64,000 bases of DNA from Gemmobacter sp. (GTDB taxonomy: Bacteria > Pseudomonadota > Alphaproteobacteria > Rhodobacterales > Rhodobacteraceae). This document shows, in pieces, positions 42,401 to 50,775 of this stretch. The notes below the pieces were generated by a model. That model was not told where the DNA came from. It saw only the letters and a program-made list of their open reading frames with translations, and made no database searches. The number at the start of each line of letters is the position of its first letter. Position 1 is the stretch's first letter. The stretch covers positions 38,785 through 102,784 of the forward strand of contig NZ_JAUCBS010000003.1 in the NCBI RefSeq assembly GCF_034676705.1, written 5' to 3'. Both the position numbers and the translations under genes were made by a program.

Positions 42401-43780
42401 AGTGCGAAAAACCAGCGCCTGCGGGTGCATTATCTGCTGGAACCCGGTTGGAAGGCCGACGCGGCGATCCAGGGTCTTGGCCGCACCAATCGCACCAATC
42501 AGGCGCAACCGCCGCTCTTCCGGCCCGTGGCCACGGACGTGAAGGCGGAGAAGCGGTTCCTCTCGACCATCGCGCGCCGCCTCGACACCCTAGGGGCGAT
42601 CACGCGGGGTCAGCGCCAAACCGGCGGGCAGGGGCTATTCCGGCCCGAGGACAACCTCGAGAGCCCCTATGCCCGCGACGCCCTGCGCCAGCTCTACCGG
42701 CGCCTTTATCGGGGTGATGTGGCGGGATGCTCGCTTGGGGCCTTCGAGGATGCGACGGGGCTCAGCCTGACCGATGACAATGGTCTGAAGGACGATCTGC
42801 CCCCGATCACGACTTTCCTCAATCGCCTGCTGGCGCTGACGATTCATATGCAGGCGGTGTTGTTCTCCGCCTTCGAGGAACTGCTCGATCAGCGGATCGA
42901 AGGGGCCATCGCTGCCGGGGTCTACGACCTCGGGCTCGAAACGCTCCGCGCCGAGAGCTTCCGCGTCACGGATGCGCGGGTGATCTACACCCATCCTGGC
43001 TCCGGTGCCGAAACCCAGCTTCTGACCATCGCAGAAAAGCGCCGCAACACGCCGACCTCGCTGGCCGATGCGCTGGACTGGCTTGATGACCCCAAAGCGC
43101 GCCTGCTGGTCAACAGCCGCTCGGGCCGGGCCGCCGTGCAGGTGCCTGCCACCAGCCTAATGCTGGATGACGGCACCATCGAACCGCGCCTGCGTCTGAT
43201 CCGTCCGACCGAGACGAGCACCATGCCTGCCAAGATCATGGAGGATACACATTGGCTCGAAGCTGACCGCGCGGCCTTCGCCGCCGCCTGGACCGCAGAA
43301 CTGGCTGAGGTGCCGGAGTTCTCGGAAGCCACGCTGCACATCGTGGCTGGTCTCCTGCTGCCGATCTGGAAGCAGCTTCCCCAGGACGAAACCCGCGTTT
43401 ACCGGCTCCAAACCGATGACGGCCAACGCATCATCGGCCGCCGTGTCTCGCCCGCCTGGGTCGCGACCACGCTGGCAGATGACGCGCCGAAGCTCAGTGC
43501 AGCGCAGGTCCATTCCCTCGTTCTGGAGGGCAAGACCGTGGTAGGGCTGGCTGAAGGAATGGAGTTGCACCGGTCCCGCGTCATGGGTGTGAACCGGATC
43601 GAGCTGTCCGGGTTCACGGAAGCGCAGAAGGACCGGCTGAAGGCCAATGGCTGCTTCTCGGAGATCATCAGCTGGAAGCTGCGCCTCTTCTGTCCGACGG
43701 ATTCCGGCGGTGTGAAAGTGCTCGATCAGCTGCTTGTACGGTTCCCCATCCAGGGTCTACATGCACGCAAGGGTTGTTGA
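39407..43780 (+). CDS. Strawberry-notch-like helicase with N-terminal DNA methylase domain
   Basis: This 1457-residue protein combines two modules. Residues 100-300 hold an N6-adenine-methylase-like domain (LVLEPSAGTGLLAIL and N215-PPFS). From about residue 450 there is a superfamily 2 helicase of the strawberry-notch type: the Walker A variant GDGTGAGKGRQ (514-524), DESH (623-626), YVSATGATSVHNLAYAQRLG, and the C-terminal helicase motifs FSDAGGTGRSYHA and GLGRTNRTNQ. Such proteins are found on phages and plasmids of Alphaproteobacteria and probably act on DNA during entry or replication; the substrate is not known. A GNRA-type hairpin lies about 35 nt before the start. Confidence 0.9.
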   Translation: MTFQPLIPTVLTPVIVPVLPDPAAAIVSVAEALQPDLAQGFQIDALRLRLEMERAFGGSDATGAWDWKLAYEAGEVALVLFLRKFGRALLARAGSPAALLPILAKMAGLLPTHTRRSEEMERFQQFSTPLPMGLATLAAAQITSRDLVLEPSAGTGLLAILAEIAGGSLALNELAETRADLLRLLFPGCPVTRIDAAQIDDHLDAGMRPSVILMNPPFSAMANVDVRTTEATARHLRSALDRLAPGGRLVAITGANFAPDAPAWAETFDRLTESAHLVFTGAVSGAAFAKHGTSFETRISVFDKCRGDEMGGVTADLRQPMSPDVAHLLSRITAEVPPRFESDQAAAASQSRSSLVAGNSAPSTRKAIGISRATSAAQSAQAIAKIEAEDLTYTLREGRDNDDTARLSDAIYETFRLQAIDIPGAVPHPTKLVQSAAMASVAPPKPSYRPKLPATVLCCGLLSDAQLETVIYAGEAHGAYLAGSWCVDETGDMVSAAPDDAADAVRFRRGFFLGDGTGAGKGRQSAGILLDNWAQGRRKALWISKSDKLLEDAQRDWSALGQERLLVTPLSRFAQGRDIPLAEGILFTTYATLRSEERGAKKSRVDQIVDWLGADFDGVILFDESHAMANAAGSKGDRGDTEASQQGRAGLRLQHKLPNARVVYVSATGATSVHNLAYAQRLGLWGGEDFPFATRAEFVEAIEAGGVAAMEVLARDLRSLGLYTARSLSYDGVEYELVEHPLTPEQRAIYDAYAGAFAIIHNNLAAAMEAANITGENGTLNRQAKSAARSAFESAKQRFFGHLLTSMKTPTLIASIEADLAAGHAAVIQIVSTGEALMERRLSEIPTEEWNDIRVDITPREYVLDYLAHSFPVQLYEPFTDGEGKLSSRSVFRDGQPVECREAARRRDALIEKLASLPPVPGALDQIVQRFGTDLVAEVTGRSRRIVRKGEGHAARLVVESRAGSANLSETAAFMDDQKRILMFSDAGGTGRSYHADLSAKNQRLRVHYLLEPGWKADAAIQGLGRTNRTNQAQPPLFRPVATDVKAEKRFLSTIARRLDTLGAITRGQRQTGGQGLFRPEDNLESPYARDALRQLYRRLYRGDVAGCSLGAFEDATGLSLTDDNGLKDDLPPITTFLNRLLALTIHMQAVLFSAFEELLDQRIEGAIAAGVYDLGLETLRAESFRVTDARVIYTHPGSGAETQLLTIAEKRRNTPTSLADALDWLDDPKARLLVNSRSGRAAVQVPATSLMLDDGTIEPRLRLIRPTETSTMPAKIMEDTHWLEADRAAFAAAWTAELAEVPEFSEATLHIVAGLLLPIWKQLPQDETRVYRLQTDDGQRIIGRRVSPAWVATTLADDAPKLSAAQVHSLVLEGKTVVGLAEGMELHRSRVMGVNRIELSGFTEAQKDRLKANGCFSEIISWKLRLFCPTDSGGVKVLDQLLVRFPIQGLHARKGC

Positions 43781-43791
43781 TCGTGTGTGCC

Positions 43792-44823
43792 ATGTCATTG
43801 GAAACAGAAGAGATACTGCGAGACCTCTCGCAAAATGCCGAAAGCGTCTGCCGTCACTATCTTCCCGCCGGGAGGCGGGAAGGCTCTTACTGGATGGTCG
43901 GCGACTTGCAGAACAATCCAGGCCGCTCGCTGTTCGTCAGGTTGACCGGCCCCACCTCGGGGCCGGGCGCTTCTGGGAAATGGACCGACAGCGCAACAGG
44001 CGAACACGGCGATCTCCTCGACATCATTCGCGAGCGGACGGGCATCAGCCGCTTTCCCGATCTTCTGGCTGAGGCCCGCGCGCATCTTGGCCGTCCGCAG
44101 CCGGTTCTTCCGGATGCCAATTCCCCGCGCAGCCGAAAATCCCCCTCGGGTACGCCAGCATCAGCGGCGCGCTTGTTTGCGGCTTCGCTGCCTTTGGCGG
44201 GTTCTTTGGCAGAAGCCTACCTGCGCACCCGGGGTGTCACCCAAGCAGTGCCGAGTGCAACCCTGCGCTTCCACCCGAAGTGCTGGCATCAGGATGAGGG
44301 CCAGACCAAGCCTGTTCCCAGACCTGCGATGATCGCCGCGGTCACCGATGGGGCAGGGGCCTTGCAGGGCGTACATCGTACTTGGTTGGCGCCTGACGGA
44401 CAGGAGAAAGCGGCTGTCGACACGCCACGTCGGGCTATGGGTCACCTCCTCGGCAATGCCGTCAGGATCGTGCCCGCAGATCAAACCCTCGTGCTGGGGG
44501 AAGGCATCGAGACTATGCTTTCCGTCCGCGAGGCGGCACCTTCTTTTCCCGTCTGGGCCGCACTCTCGTCGAGTCACCTCGGAGCCGTCCTGCTGCCGGT
44601 GGGATTGCAGCGCCTCTACATCGCCATCGACCGCGATCCGGCGGGGCAGCGCGCGGCGGAAAGGTTGACCGCCAGAGCAACCGAGGCCGGGATTGCCGTA
44701 CGGGTGCTCGAGCCGCGTCTCGGGGATTTCAACGACGATCTCCGATCCCACGGCGCTGAGGCGCTCCGCCAGCATCTGGCACAGCAGATCGACCTCAAGG
44801 ATCAGCATTGGCTGACGATCTGA
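43792..44823 (+). CDS. Toprim-domain primase-like protein
   Basis: The 343-residue protein has an N-terminal region typical of plasmid/phage primases (YLPAGRREGSYWMVGDLQNN, HGDLLDIIRERTG; no zinc-finger Cys set visible). The C-terminal Toprim domain reads LVLGEGIETMLSVREAAP, then YIAIDRDPAGQRAAERL. It may prime plasmid DNA synthesis on entry. ATG 43792 overlaps nothing and is preferred to the TTG at 43774; the gene starts 11 nt after the helicase stop, so both are co-transcribed. Confidence 0.85.
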   Translation: MSLETEEILRDLSQNAESVCRHYLPAGRREGSYWMVGDLQNNPGRSLFVRLTGPTSGPGASGKWTDSATGEHGDLLDIIRERTGISRFPDLLAEARAHLGRPQPVLPDANSPRSRKSPSGTPASAARLFAASLPLAGSLAEAYLRTRGVTQAVPSATLRFHPKCWHQDEGQTKPVPRPAMIAAVTDGAGALQGVHRTWLAPDGQEKAAVDTPRRAMGHLLGNAVRIVPADQTLVLGEGIETMLSVREAAPSFPVWAALSSSHLGAVLLPVGLQRLYIAIDRDPAGQRAAERLTARATEAGIAVRVLEPRLGDFNDDLRSHGAEALRQHLAQQIDLKDQHWLTI

Positions 44824-44968
44824 ACTCTCAAAGCGCAAAGGCAGTCTGGACGCGGGGCAGGGGTCAAGCATCGCTTGAGGAACCGGGTCGCGTCTTTCTC
44901 CTCTTCCCGGCTGTCGAACCCACCCGACACCCACACGTCCTTCAAGAGATGGGCAGGCGGCCGTCAAA

Positions 44969-45110
44969 GGGGCCGCCCCTTCAAGGACGGGGGGCAACTG
45001 ATTTCCGCCGCGGGGGACGAGCCCCCGCTTTGCATCGCGAAGCAAATCAGCCGCCCCCCGTCCTCCTCCACATGCGTTCCGGCCCCGAAAGGGGGTGAAG
45101 GGGCGTCCCC
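44969..45110 (+). ncRNA. Candidate multi-branched structured RNA upstream of the DUF2493 gene
   Basis: In the 360-nt gap before 45184 a nested fold is visible. The outer stem pairs GGGGCCGCCCCTTC (44969-44982) with GAAGGGGCGTCCCC (45097-45110; 13 of 14 pairs). Inside it, a 21-nt arm at 44984-45004 pairs with 45044-45064 (19 of 21) and itself encloses GCGGGGG/CCCCCGC (45010-45028) and CTTTGC/GCGAAG (45028-45042). A separate hairpin CCCC-GAAA-GGGG (45083-45094) with a GNRA loop completes it. Open frames across it resemble nothing. A local hairpin AAGGGG/CCCCTT could compete with the outer stem. Confidence 0.55.
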
Positions 45111-45183
45111 AGTGACAGCTTTCGCAGCCCATGAAGGCCGCGCGGGATGTCGCGCGGGCCCGAGCAGCCGGAGGCAAAAGACC

Positions 45184-46119
45184 ATGACGACCCAATTCCA
45201 GAGCGAGGATTTCGACCGCAGCCCCGCCCTTTCCCAGACCGCCTGGGCGCTTCAGGAGCTTCAGCTCTACGGCACCCGTGCCTTTCAGGACGAGGTCGAT
45301 CTGCGCCCGATGCCGGAACCCGAGCGCCTCGTCGACGCCGTCAGCGATATCTTCGATGCCCTCGTCGCAACCCTTGGCGACACCCGGATGGAACCTGACC
45401 TCGAAGAATTGCTCTGGGGCCAGGTCAACCTCTTCCACCGCGCTGCCGCCCGTACCGAGCGGTTGCTCGACGACAACGAAGTGGCGCAACACCGCCTGCA
45501 GCGCGAACAGGACGGCTCCGAGGTGAAATCGACCGAACTCGAGCGCCTGACGGCCGAAGGTACTAGCCTTGTCGAACGGCGGCATTGTCTTGAAGCCTTC
45601 CGCGACCGCAGCGCCGAGGCGTTTGAGCTGCACACCGGCTCAACCTGGCGGCCACGCTCTGGCTCGATGGTGAACCACAAACACCTGACTGCGGCACTTA
45701 TCGACAGCCGCGATTTCCTGGCCGCCAAGCGCCGCTCGGAAACCGAAGTGATGCTGCCCCACGGCACCAAGATCGCACTCACCGGCGGGACCGACTTCAA
45801 CGATCACCGCCTGATCTGGGGCAAGCTGGATCAGGTCCAAACCAAATATCCCGACATGATCCTTCTCCACGGTGGCAGCCCCAAGGGTGCTGAACTCATC
45901 GCCGCCAAATGGGCTGAAGCCCGCAAGGTCACGCAGGTCGCCTTCAAGCCCGATTGGACCAAACACGCCAAGTCCGCACCCTTCAAGCGAAACGACGCGA
46001 TGCTGGACGTGCTGCCCGTGGGCGTTCTCGTCTTCCCGGGCAATGGCATCCAGGAAAACCTCGCCGACAAGGCCAAGAAGCTCGGCATCCCGGTCCTGAA
46101 GTTCGAGAAGGGGGCGTGA
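45184..46119 (+). CDS. DUF2493 (SLOG-domain) protein
   Basis: The 311-residue protein has an N-terminal helical region and a C-terminal Rossmann-like SLOG domain of the DUF2493/YspA type (IALTGGTDFNDHRLIWGKLD, MILLHGGSPKGAELIAAKWA, VLVFPGNGIQENLADKAKKL). SLOG domains bind nucleotide-derived ligands and recur in phage-defence and stress systems. It follows the Toprim gene after a long, structured leader. Role on the plasmid unknown; a nucleotide-sensing regulator is one idea. Confidence 0.82.
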   Translation: MTTQFQSEDFDRSPALSQTAWALQELQLYGTRAFQDEVDLRPMPEPERLVDAVSDIFDALVATLGDTRMEPDLEELLWGQVNLFHRAAARTERLLDDNEVAQHRLQREQDGSEVKSTELERLTAEGTSLVERRHCLEAFRDRSAEAFELHTGSTWRPRSGSMVNHKHLTAALIDSRDFLAAKRRSETEVMLPHGTKIALTGGTDFNDHRLIWGKLDQVQTKYPDMILLHGGSPKGAELIAAKWAEARKVTQVAFKPDWTKHAKSAPFKRNDAMLDVLPVGVLVFPGNGIQENLADKAKKLGIPVLKFEKGA

Positions 46120-46465
46120 GCCCCCTTCAAACTTCGCATTGGGTCTAAACCTAGCTTTTGTACATGGCGCGGCGAATGACCGGTGTCCCCGCATCCACCT
46201 CAGTGATGCCGCAACCGCGATCGGCTTCTGCCTTACAGCTGATCGCGGCTGAAAACCCATGTAGCTGCTTGTCACGACCAGACCCAGCTTTGGTGTATGG
46301 GGCCCTTTCATTAGATGGAGAACACTAACGCTTGAAAATTGTTGTGCGCCATGTCGCCATCCCCAAAAGGCGACACGTTTCCAGTCTCCGAGTTCAACAC
46401 GTCAGGCTTAAGGGATTGAAAAACAGGCCCCTCACCGTCATGGTTGTGAAAACAAACAGATTTGT
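46120..46465. other. Intergenic region before the restriction operon
   Basis: About 346 nt without a recognisable gene. It probably contains the promoter of the hsdR operon; a weak AT-rich patch lies near 46440-46465 (GAAAACAAACAGATTTG). No repeat or strong hairpin was seen. Confidence 0.5.
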
Positions 46466-49222
46466 GTGCAAGTGCCAGAGCCCATCAACCAAAACCCCGA
46501 ACAGATCGCCCGCGATCAGATCGATAAGCGGCTGTTGGCGGCGGGTTGGCTGGTGCAGGACAAGGCGTCGCTGAACCCGAATGCGGCCCTTGGAGTCGCC
46601 GTCCGGGAATATCCGACCGATACCGGGCCTGCCGACTATGTGCTTTTCGTCGATGGACGTGCCGTTGGCGTGGTGGAAGCAAAGCCGGACAGCTGGGGCG
46701 AACGCCTGACCACAGTTGAAGAGCAATCATCAGGCTATGCCAGCGCAAAGCTGAAATGGGTGTCAAACGCCGAGCCGCTGCCGTTCCTTTACGAAAGCAC
46801 CGCCGTCGTTACCCGCTTTACCGATGGTCGCGATCCCAGCCCCCGCTCGCGTGAGGTGTTCACCTTTCATCGCCCCGATACCCTCAAGGCCTGGCGCAAT
46901 GATCCGTTGTCCTTGCGCGCCGGGTTGCAGCAGCTGCCGGACCTAAACACCGATAACCTGCGCGACTGTCAAATCAAGGCGATCACCAAGCTGGAGGCCT
47001 CGCTCCAACTGGGCAAACCCCGCGCTCTGGTCCAGATGGCCACCGGCTCGGGAAAGACATTCACTGCCATCACCCAGATCTACCGTCTTCTGAAACACGC
47101 TGGCGCGCGCCGCATCCTGTTTCTGGTCGATACCAAGAACCTTGGCGAACAGGCCGAGGGAGAGTTCATGGCCTACCTGCCGAACGACGATAACCGCAAA
47201 TTCACCGAACTTTACAACGTCCAGCGCCTCACCTCCCCTTCCATGGCGGGCGACACCCAGGTCGTGATTTCCACCATCCAGCGCATGTATGCCACCCTGA
47301 AAGGCGAGCCGCTGGATGAGGCTGCCGAAGACCAACACCCCGAAGATCAGCAATGGCGCCGCCGTGAACCCCTTCCGGTGGTCTATAACCCGAAACTGCC
47401 GCCCGAGACCTTTGATGTGGTGGTCATCGACGAATGCCACCGCTCTATCTACAACCTCTGGCGTCAGGTGATCGAATATTTCGACGCCTTTCTGATCGGC
47501 CTGACCGCCACGCCCGACGCCCGCACCTACGGGTTTTTCCAACAAAATGTCGTCAGCGAATACACCCATGAAAACGCCATCGCCGACAAGGTCAACGTCG
47601 GCAACGAGGTCTTCCTGATCGAAACCGAAATCAGTCAGGTGGGCGGCAAACTGCAGGCCCAGCAACTGATTGAAAAACGCGAACGCCAGACCCGTGCGCG
47701 TCGTTGGGAAACGCAGGAAGACGAGGCCGCCTATGCTGCGCCCCAGCTTGACCGTTCCATCGTGGTCCCCGACCAGATCCGCACCGTGATCCAGACCTTC
47801 CGCGACCAGTGGCCAGCCATCTTCCCCGGCCGCAAGGAACTGCCGAAAACCCTGATCTTTGCCAAAACCGACAGCCATGCCGATGACATCATCCAGATGG
47901 TCCGCACCGAATTTGGCGAAAGCAACGATTTCTGCCGCAAGATCACCAATGGGGCCAAGAACCCGAAATCCACCCTTTCCGCCTTTCGCAACGAATATTA
48001 CCCGCGCATCGCCGTCACCGTGGACATGATCGCCACTGGAACCGACGTCAAACCCTTGGAATGTCTGATCTTCATGCGCGACGTGAAGTCGAGAAACTAT
48101 TTCGAACAGATGAAGGGGCGCGGCACCCGAGTGGTCGATGCCGACGCGTTGAAAAAGGTCAGCCCCTCGGCGCTGGCGAAAACCCATTATGTCATCATTG
48201 ATGCCGTGGGCGTCACCAGATCGCTGAAAACCGCCAGCCAGCCTTTGGACAGCAAACCCTCGATCCCCTTCAAGGACCTTGCCTACGGCCTGATGATGGG
48301 TGACCGGTCCGAGGAAACTGTCAGCTCGCTTGCCTCGCGCCTGTCGCGGCTGGATACCAAACTGGACGCCACCGATCAGGCGCAGATCGCGGAAATGGCG
48401 GGCCGCCCCTTGGCGGGCATCATCCGTGATCTGTTCGACGCGATAGATGCCGACAAGGTCGAGGCGGACGCCAAGGCCGCAGGCCACCCCGAGCCGGATG
48501 ACGCCGCCATGAACACGGCACGCGAGGCGCGGATCAAACAGGCCGCCAACCTGTTCACCGGCCCCTTGATCAACCTGATCGACACCATCCGCCGCGATCA
48601 TGAACAAACCATCGACCATGACAGCAAAGACAAACTGCTGCGCGCCGAATGGGCGGGCGATGTCACCGAAAACGCCCAGCAGATCACAAGCGATTTCGCG
48701 GCCTACTTGCATGACAACCGCGATAAGGTTGCCGCCCTGACCATCTATTTCAACACCCCTGCACGGCGGTCGCAGGTGACATTTGCCATGGTCAAGGAGG
48801 TGTTGCACCGCCTGACCACCGACCAGCCGCGCCTTGCCCCCCTGACCGTCTGGCGCGCTTATGCGCATCTCGATGGCTACAAGGGCGACAACCCTGCCAG
48901 CGACCTGACGGCGCTGGTGGCCTTGGTCCGCCGTGTCACCGGCCTTGACGCCACACTGACCCGCCATTCCGACCGCGTGCGCCGCAATTTCCAGAACTGG
49001 ATTTTGAAACGCCACTCCGGCGCGGGAGAGAAATTCACCGAGGCGCAGATGGACTGGCTGCGCATGATCCGCGACCATCTGGCCACGTCGTTCATCATCG
49101 AGGCCGACGATCTGGACATGGCCCCCTTTGACGGCAAGGGCGGGATGGGGCAGATGTATGCCCTGTTTGGAGAAGGGACGCAGGGCGTGATGACCGAGAT
49201 GAATGAGGCGCTTTCGGCATGA
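46466..49222 (+). CDS. hsdR: Type I restriction enzyme, R subunit
   Basis: The 918-residue protein has the HsdR order. The N-terminal PD-(D/E)xK nuclease (PADYVLFVDGRAVGVVEAKP) is followed by the SF2 translocase with Walker A GSGKT (194-198) and DECH (322-325). Helicase motifs TATPDARTYGFF and GRGTRVVDADAL and a helical C-terminus complete it. It cuts unmodified DNA after translocation. The start is GTG 46466; a second GTG at 46472 is possible. It overlaps hsdS by 4 bp (ATGA). Having R first is unusual compared with the common R-M-S or M-S-R orders. Confidence 0.93.
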   Translation: MQVPEPINQNPEQIARDQIDKRLLAAGWLVQDKASLNPNAALGVAVREYPTDTGPADYVLFVDGRAVGVVEAKPDSWGERLTTVEEQSSGYASAKLKWVSNAEPLPFLYESTAVVTRFTDGRDPSPRSREVFTFHRPDTLKAWRNDPLSLRAGLQQLPDLNTDNLRDCQIKAITKLEASLQLGKPRALVQMATGSGKTFTAITQIYRLLKHAGARRILFLVDTKNLGEQAEGEFMAYLPNDDNRKFTELYNVQRLTSPSMAGDTQVVISTIQRMYATLKGEPLDEAAEDQHPEDQQWRRREPLPVVYNPKLPPETFDVVVIDECHRSIYNLWRQVIEYFDAFLIGLTATPDARTYGFFQQNVVSEYTHENAIADKVNVGNEVFLIETEISQVGGKLQAQQLIEKRERQTRARRWETQEDEAAYAAPQLDRSIVVPDQIRTVIQTFRDQWPAIFPGRKELPKTLIFAKTDSHADDIIQMVRTEFGESNDFCRKITNGAKNPKSTLSAFRNEYYPRIAVTVDMIATGTDVKPLECLIFMRDVKSRNYFEQMKGRGTRVVDADALKKVSPSALAKTHYVIIDAVGVTRSLKTASQPLDSKPSIPFKDLAYGLMMGDRSEETVSSLASRLSRLDTKLDATDQAQIAEMAGRPLAGIIRDLFDAIDADKVEADAKAAGHPEPDDAAMNTAREARIKQAANLFTGPLINLIDTIRRDHEQTIDHDSKDKLLRAEWAGDVTENAQQITSDFAAYLHDNRDKVAALTIYFNTPARRSQVTFAMVKEVLHRLTTDQPRLAPLTVWRAYAHLDGYKGDNPASDLTALVALVRRVTGLDATLTRHSDRVRRNFQNWILKRHSGAGEKFTEAQMDWLRMIRDHLATSFIIEADDLDMAPFDGKGGMGQMYALFGEGTQGVMTEMNEALSA

Positions 49223-50775
49223 CGGAATTGCCGAAGGGGTGGGCCCCTGCTCGCTTGTCAGATATTTGTGACATCAATCCCCGCGTCGACAAAAGTGCGA
49301 TTGACCACACTCAACTCGTCAGCTTCGTCCCGATGCCCGCCGTCGAGGCTGAAAACGGAAGAATAGACGTCTTAGCGACACGACCTTTTGGCGAGGTTAA
49401 ACAAGGTTATACGCCCTTTCAGACAGGCGATGTTCTCTTTGCAAAGATCACGCCATGCATGGAAAACGGCAAGATGGCCATCGTGCCTAAAATGCCCAGC
49501 GAATATGGCTTTGGATCAACAGAATTCCATGTGCTTCGGCCGCTCTGTGGCGTTGAACCAAGGTTCATCTATCACATGGTGTCAAACCAGGGTTTTCGCT
49601 ACCACGCCGAGCATCATATGACCGGAGCGGTCGGACAAAAGCGTGTGCCTGCGAGCCTTCTTGCAGATCATCCAGTTGCAGTCCCCCCTCTCAACGAACA
49701 ACGCCGCATTGTTCAGAAGATCGAGGCGATGTTTGAGCAGATCGACAAGGGGGTCGAAAGCCTGCGGGTGGCGAAAACCACGCTGGGGCTTTACCGCCAG
49801 TCCCTGCTGAAATCCGCCTTCGAAGGTCGCCTGACCGCCACTTGGCGCGCCCAGAACCCAGACAAACTGGAAACCCCCAAAACCCTGCTGGCCCGCATCC
49901 AAAAGGAACGCGAAACCCGCTACAAATCCGCCCTCGACGACTGGCAAACCGCCCTCGCCGAATGGCGCGCAGGCGGTGAACAGGGCCGAAAGCCGGCGAA
50001 GCCCTCGCGGCCTGAGCAGTTCGAAGTGAAAGCGGCCCTAAGAGAGCGCATACAGGCACCGAAAGAGTGGGCGCTTGATGCTATGGGAAATCACATTGAC
50101 TTTCTTACTTCCGGTTCTCGAGGATGGGCGGACTACTACGCCTCGGAAGGCGCTGTTTTCATTCGCGCCCAGAACCTCAAGTTCGACCGACTGGAAATGA
50201 ATGACATAGCCTATGTCAAACTGCCTGATGGGAATTCAGAAGGCATGCGCACGCTGGTTCGGAACGGCGATCTTCTCATAACCATAACGGGCGCAAACGT
50301 TACCAAGACGGCAGTCGTCGAAACTGATTTCGACATTGCTTACGTCAGCCAGCATGTAGCTCTTTGCCGGTTAGGCCCTGAACTGCTTCCTCGCTATGTT
50401 TGGAATTATCTCGTTTCCGAAGCGTGTGGCAGGAAGCAACTTGAAGATGCTGCATATGGGGCTGGCAAACCTGGACTGAACTTGACGAATATTTCTGAAG
50501 TTGTTGTCCCAATCTGCTCCCCCGCCGAACAAGCCGAAATCACCCGCATCCTCGATGCCCGCCTGACCGCCGCCGATGCGATGGAGGCCGAAATCAACGC
50601 GGCCCTCCTGCGCGCCGAAGCCCTGCGCCAGTCCATCCTGAAACAGGCCTTTTCAGGTACCCTTGTCCCACAAGACCCCACCGACGAGCCCGCCCCGACC
50701 CTTTTGGCCCACATCAAGGCCGAACGGGCGAAGGCGGGCAAGACAAAACCCAGAAAGACCGTTCATGCAGGCTGA
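49219..50775 (+). CDS. hsdS: Type I restriction enzyme, specificity subunit
   Basis: The 518-residue protein contains two target-recognition domains. The first ends near residue 155 (MTGAVGQKRVPASLLADHPV, PLNEQRRIVQKIEAMFEQID) and the second near residue 440 (AYGAGKPGLNLTNISEVVVP, then AEQAEITRILDARL). Helical spacer segments follow each; they set the distance between the two half-sites. It directs both HsdM and HsdR. It is coupled to hsdR upstream and overlaps the GmrSD-like gene by 11 bp downstream. Confidence 0.92.
   Translation: MTELPKGWAPARLSDICDINPRVDKSAIDHTQLVSFVPMPAVEAENGRIDVLATRPFGEVKQGYTPFQTGDVLFAKITPCMENGKMAIVPKMPSEYGFGSTEFHVLRPLCGVEPRFIYHMVSNQGFRYHAEHHMTGAVGQKRVPASLLADHPVAVPPLNEQRRIVQKIEAMFEQIDKGVESLRVAKTTLGLYRQSLLKSAFEGRLTATWRAQNPDKLETPKTLLARIQKERETRYKSALDDWQTALAEWRAGGEQGRKPAKPSRPEQFEVKAALRERIQAPKEWALDAMGNHIDFLTSGSRGWADYYASEGAVFIRAQNLKFDRLEMNDIAYVKLPDGNSEGMRTLVRNGDLLITITGANVTKTAVVETDFDIAYVSQHVALCRLGPELLPRYVWNYLVSEACGRKQLEDAAYGAGKPGLNLTNISEVVVPICSPAEQAEITRILDARLTAADAMEAEINAALLRAEALRQSILKQAFSGTLVPQDPTDEPAPTLLAHIKAERAKAGKTKPRKTVHAG

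Noticed and set aside
44969..45110. CRISPR-like or tandem-repeat array
   Set aside because: The repeats are inverted and nested, not direct and regularly spaced.
46943..49078. A 711-codon open frame antisense to hsdR
   Set aside because: Composition is that of a mirror frame in GC-rich coding DNA, with no recognisable motif, while the opposite strand has all HsdR motifs.
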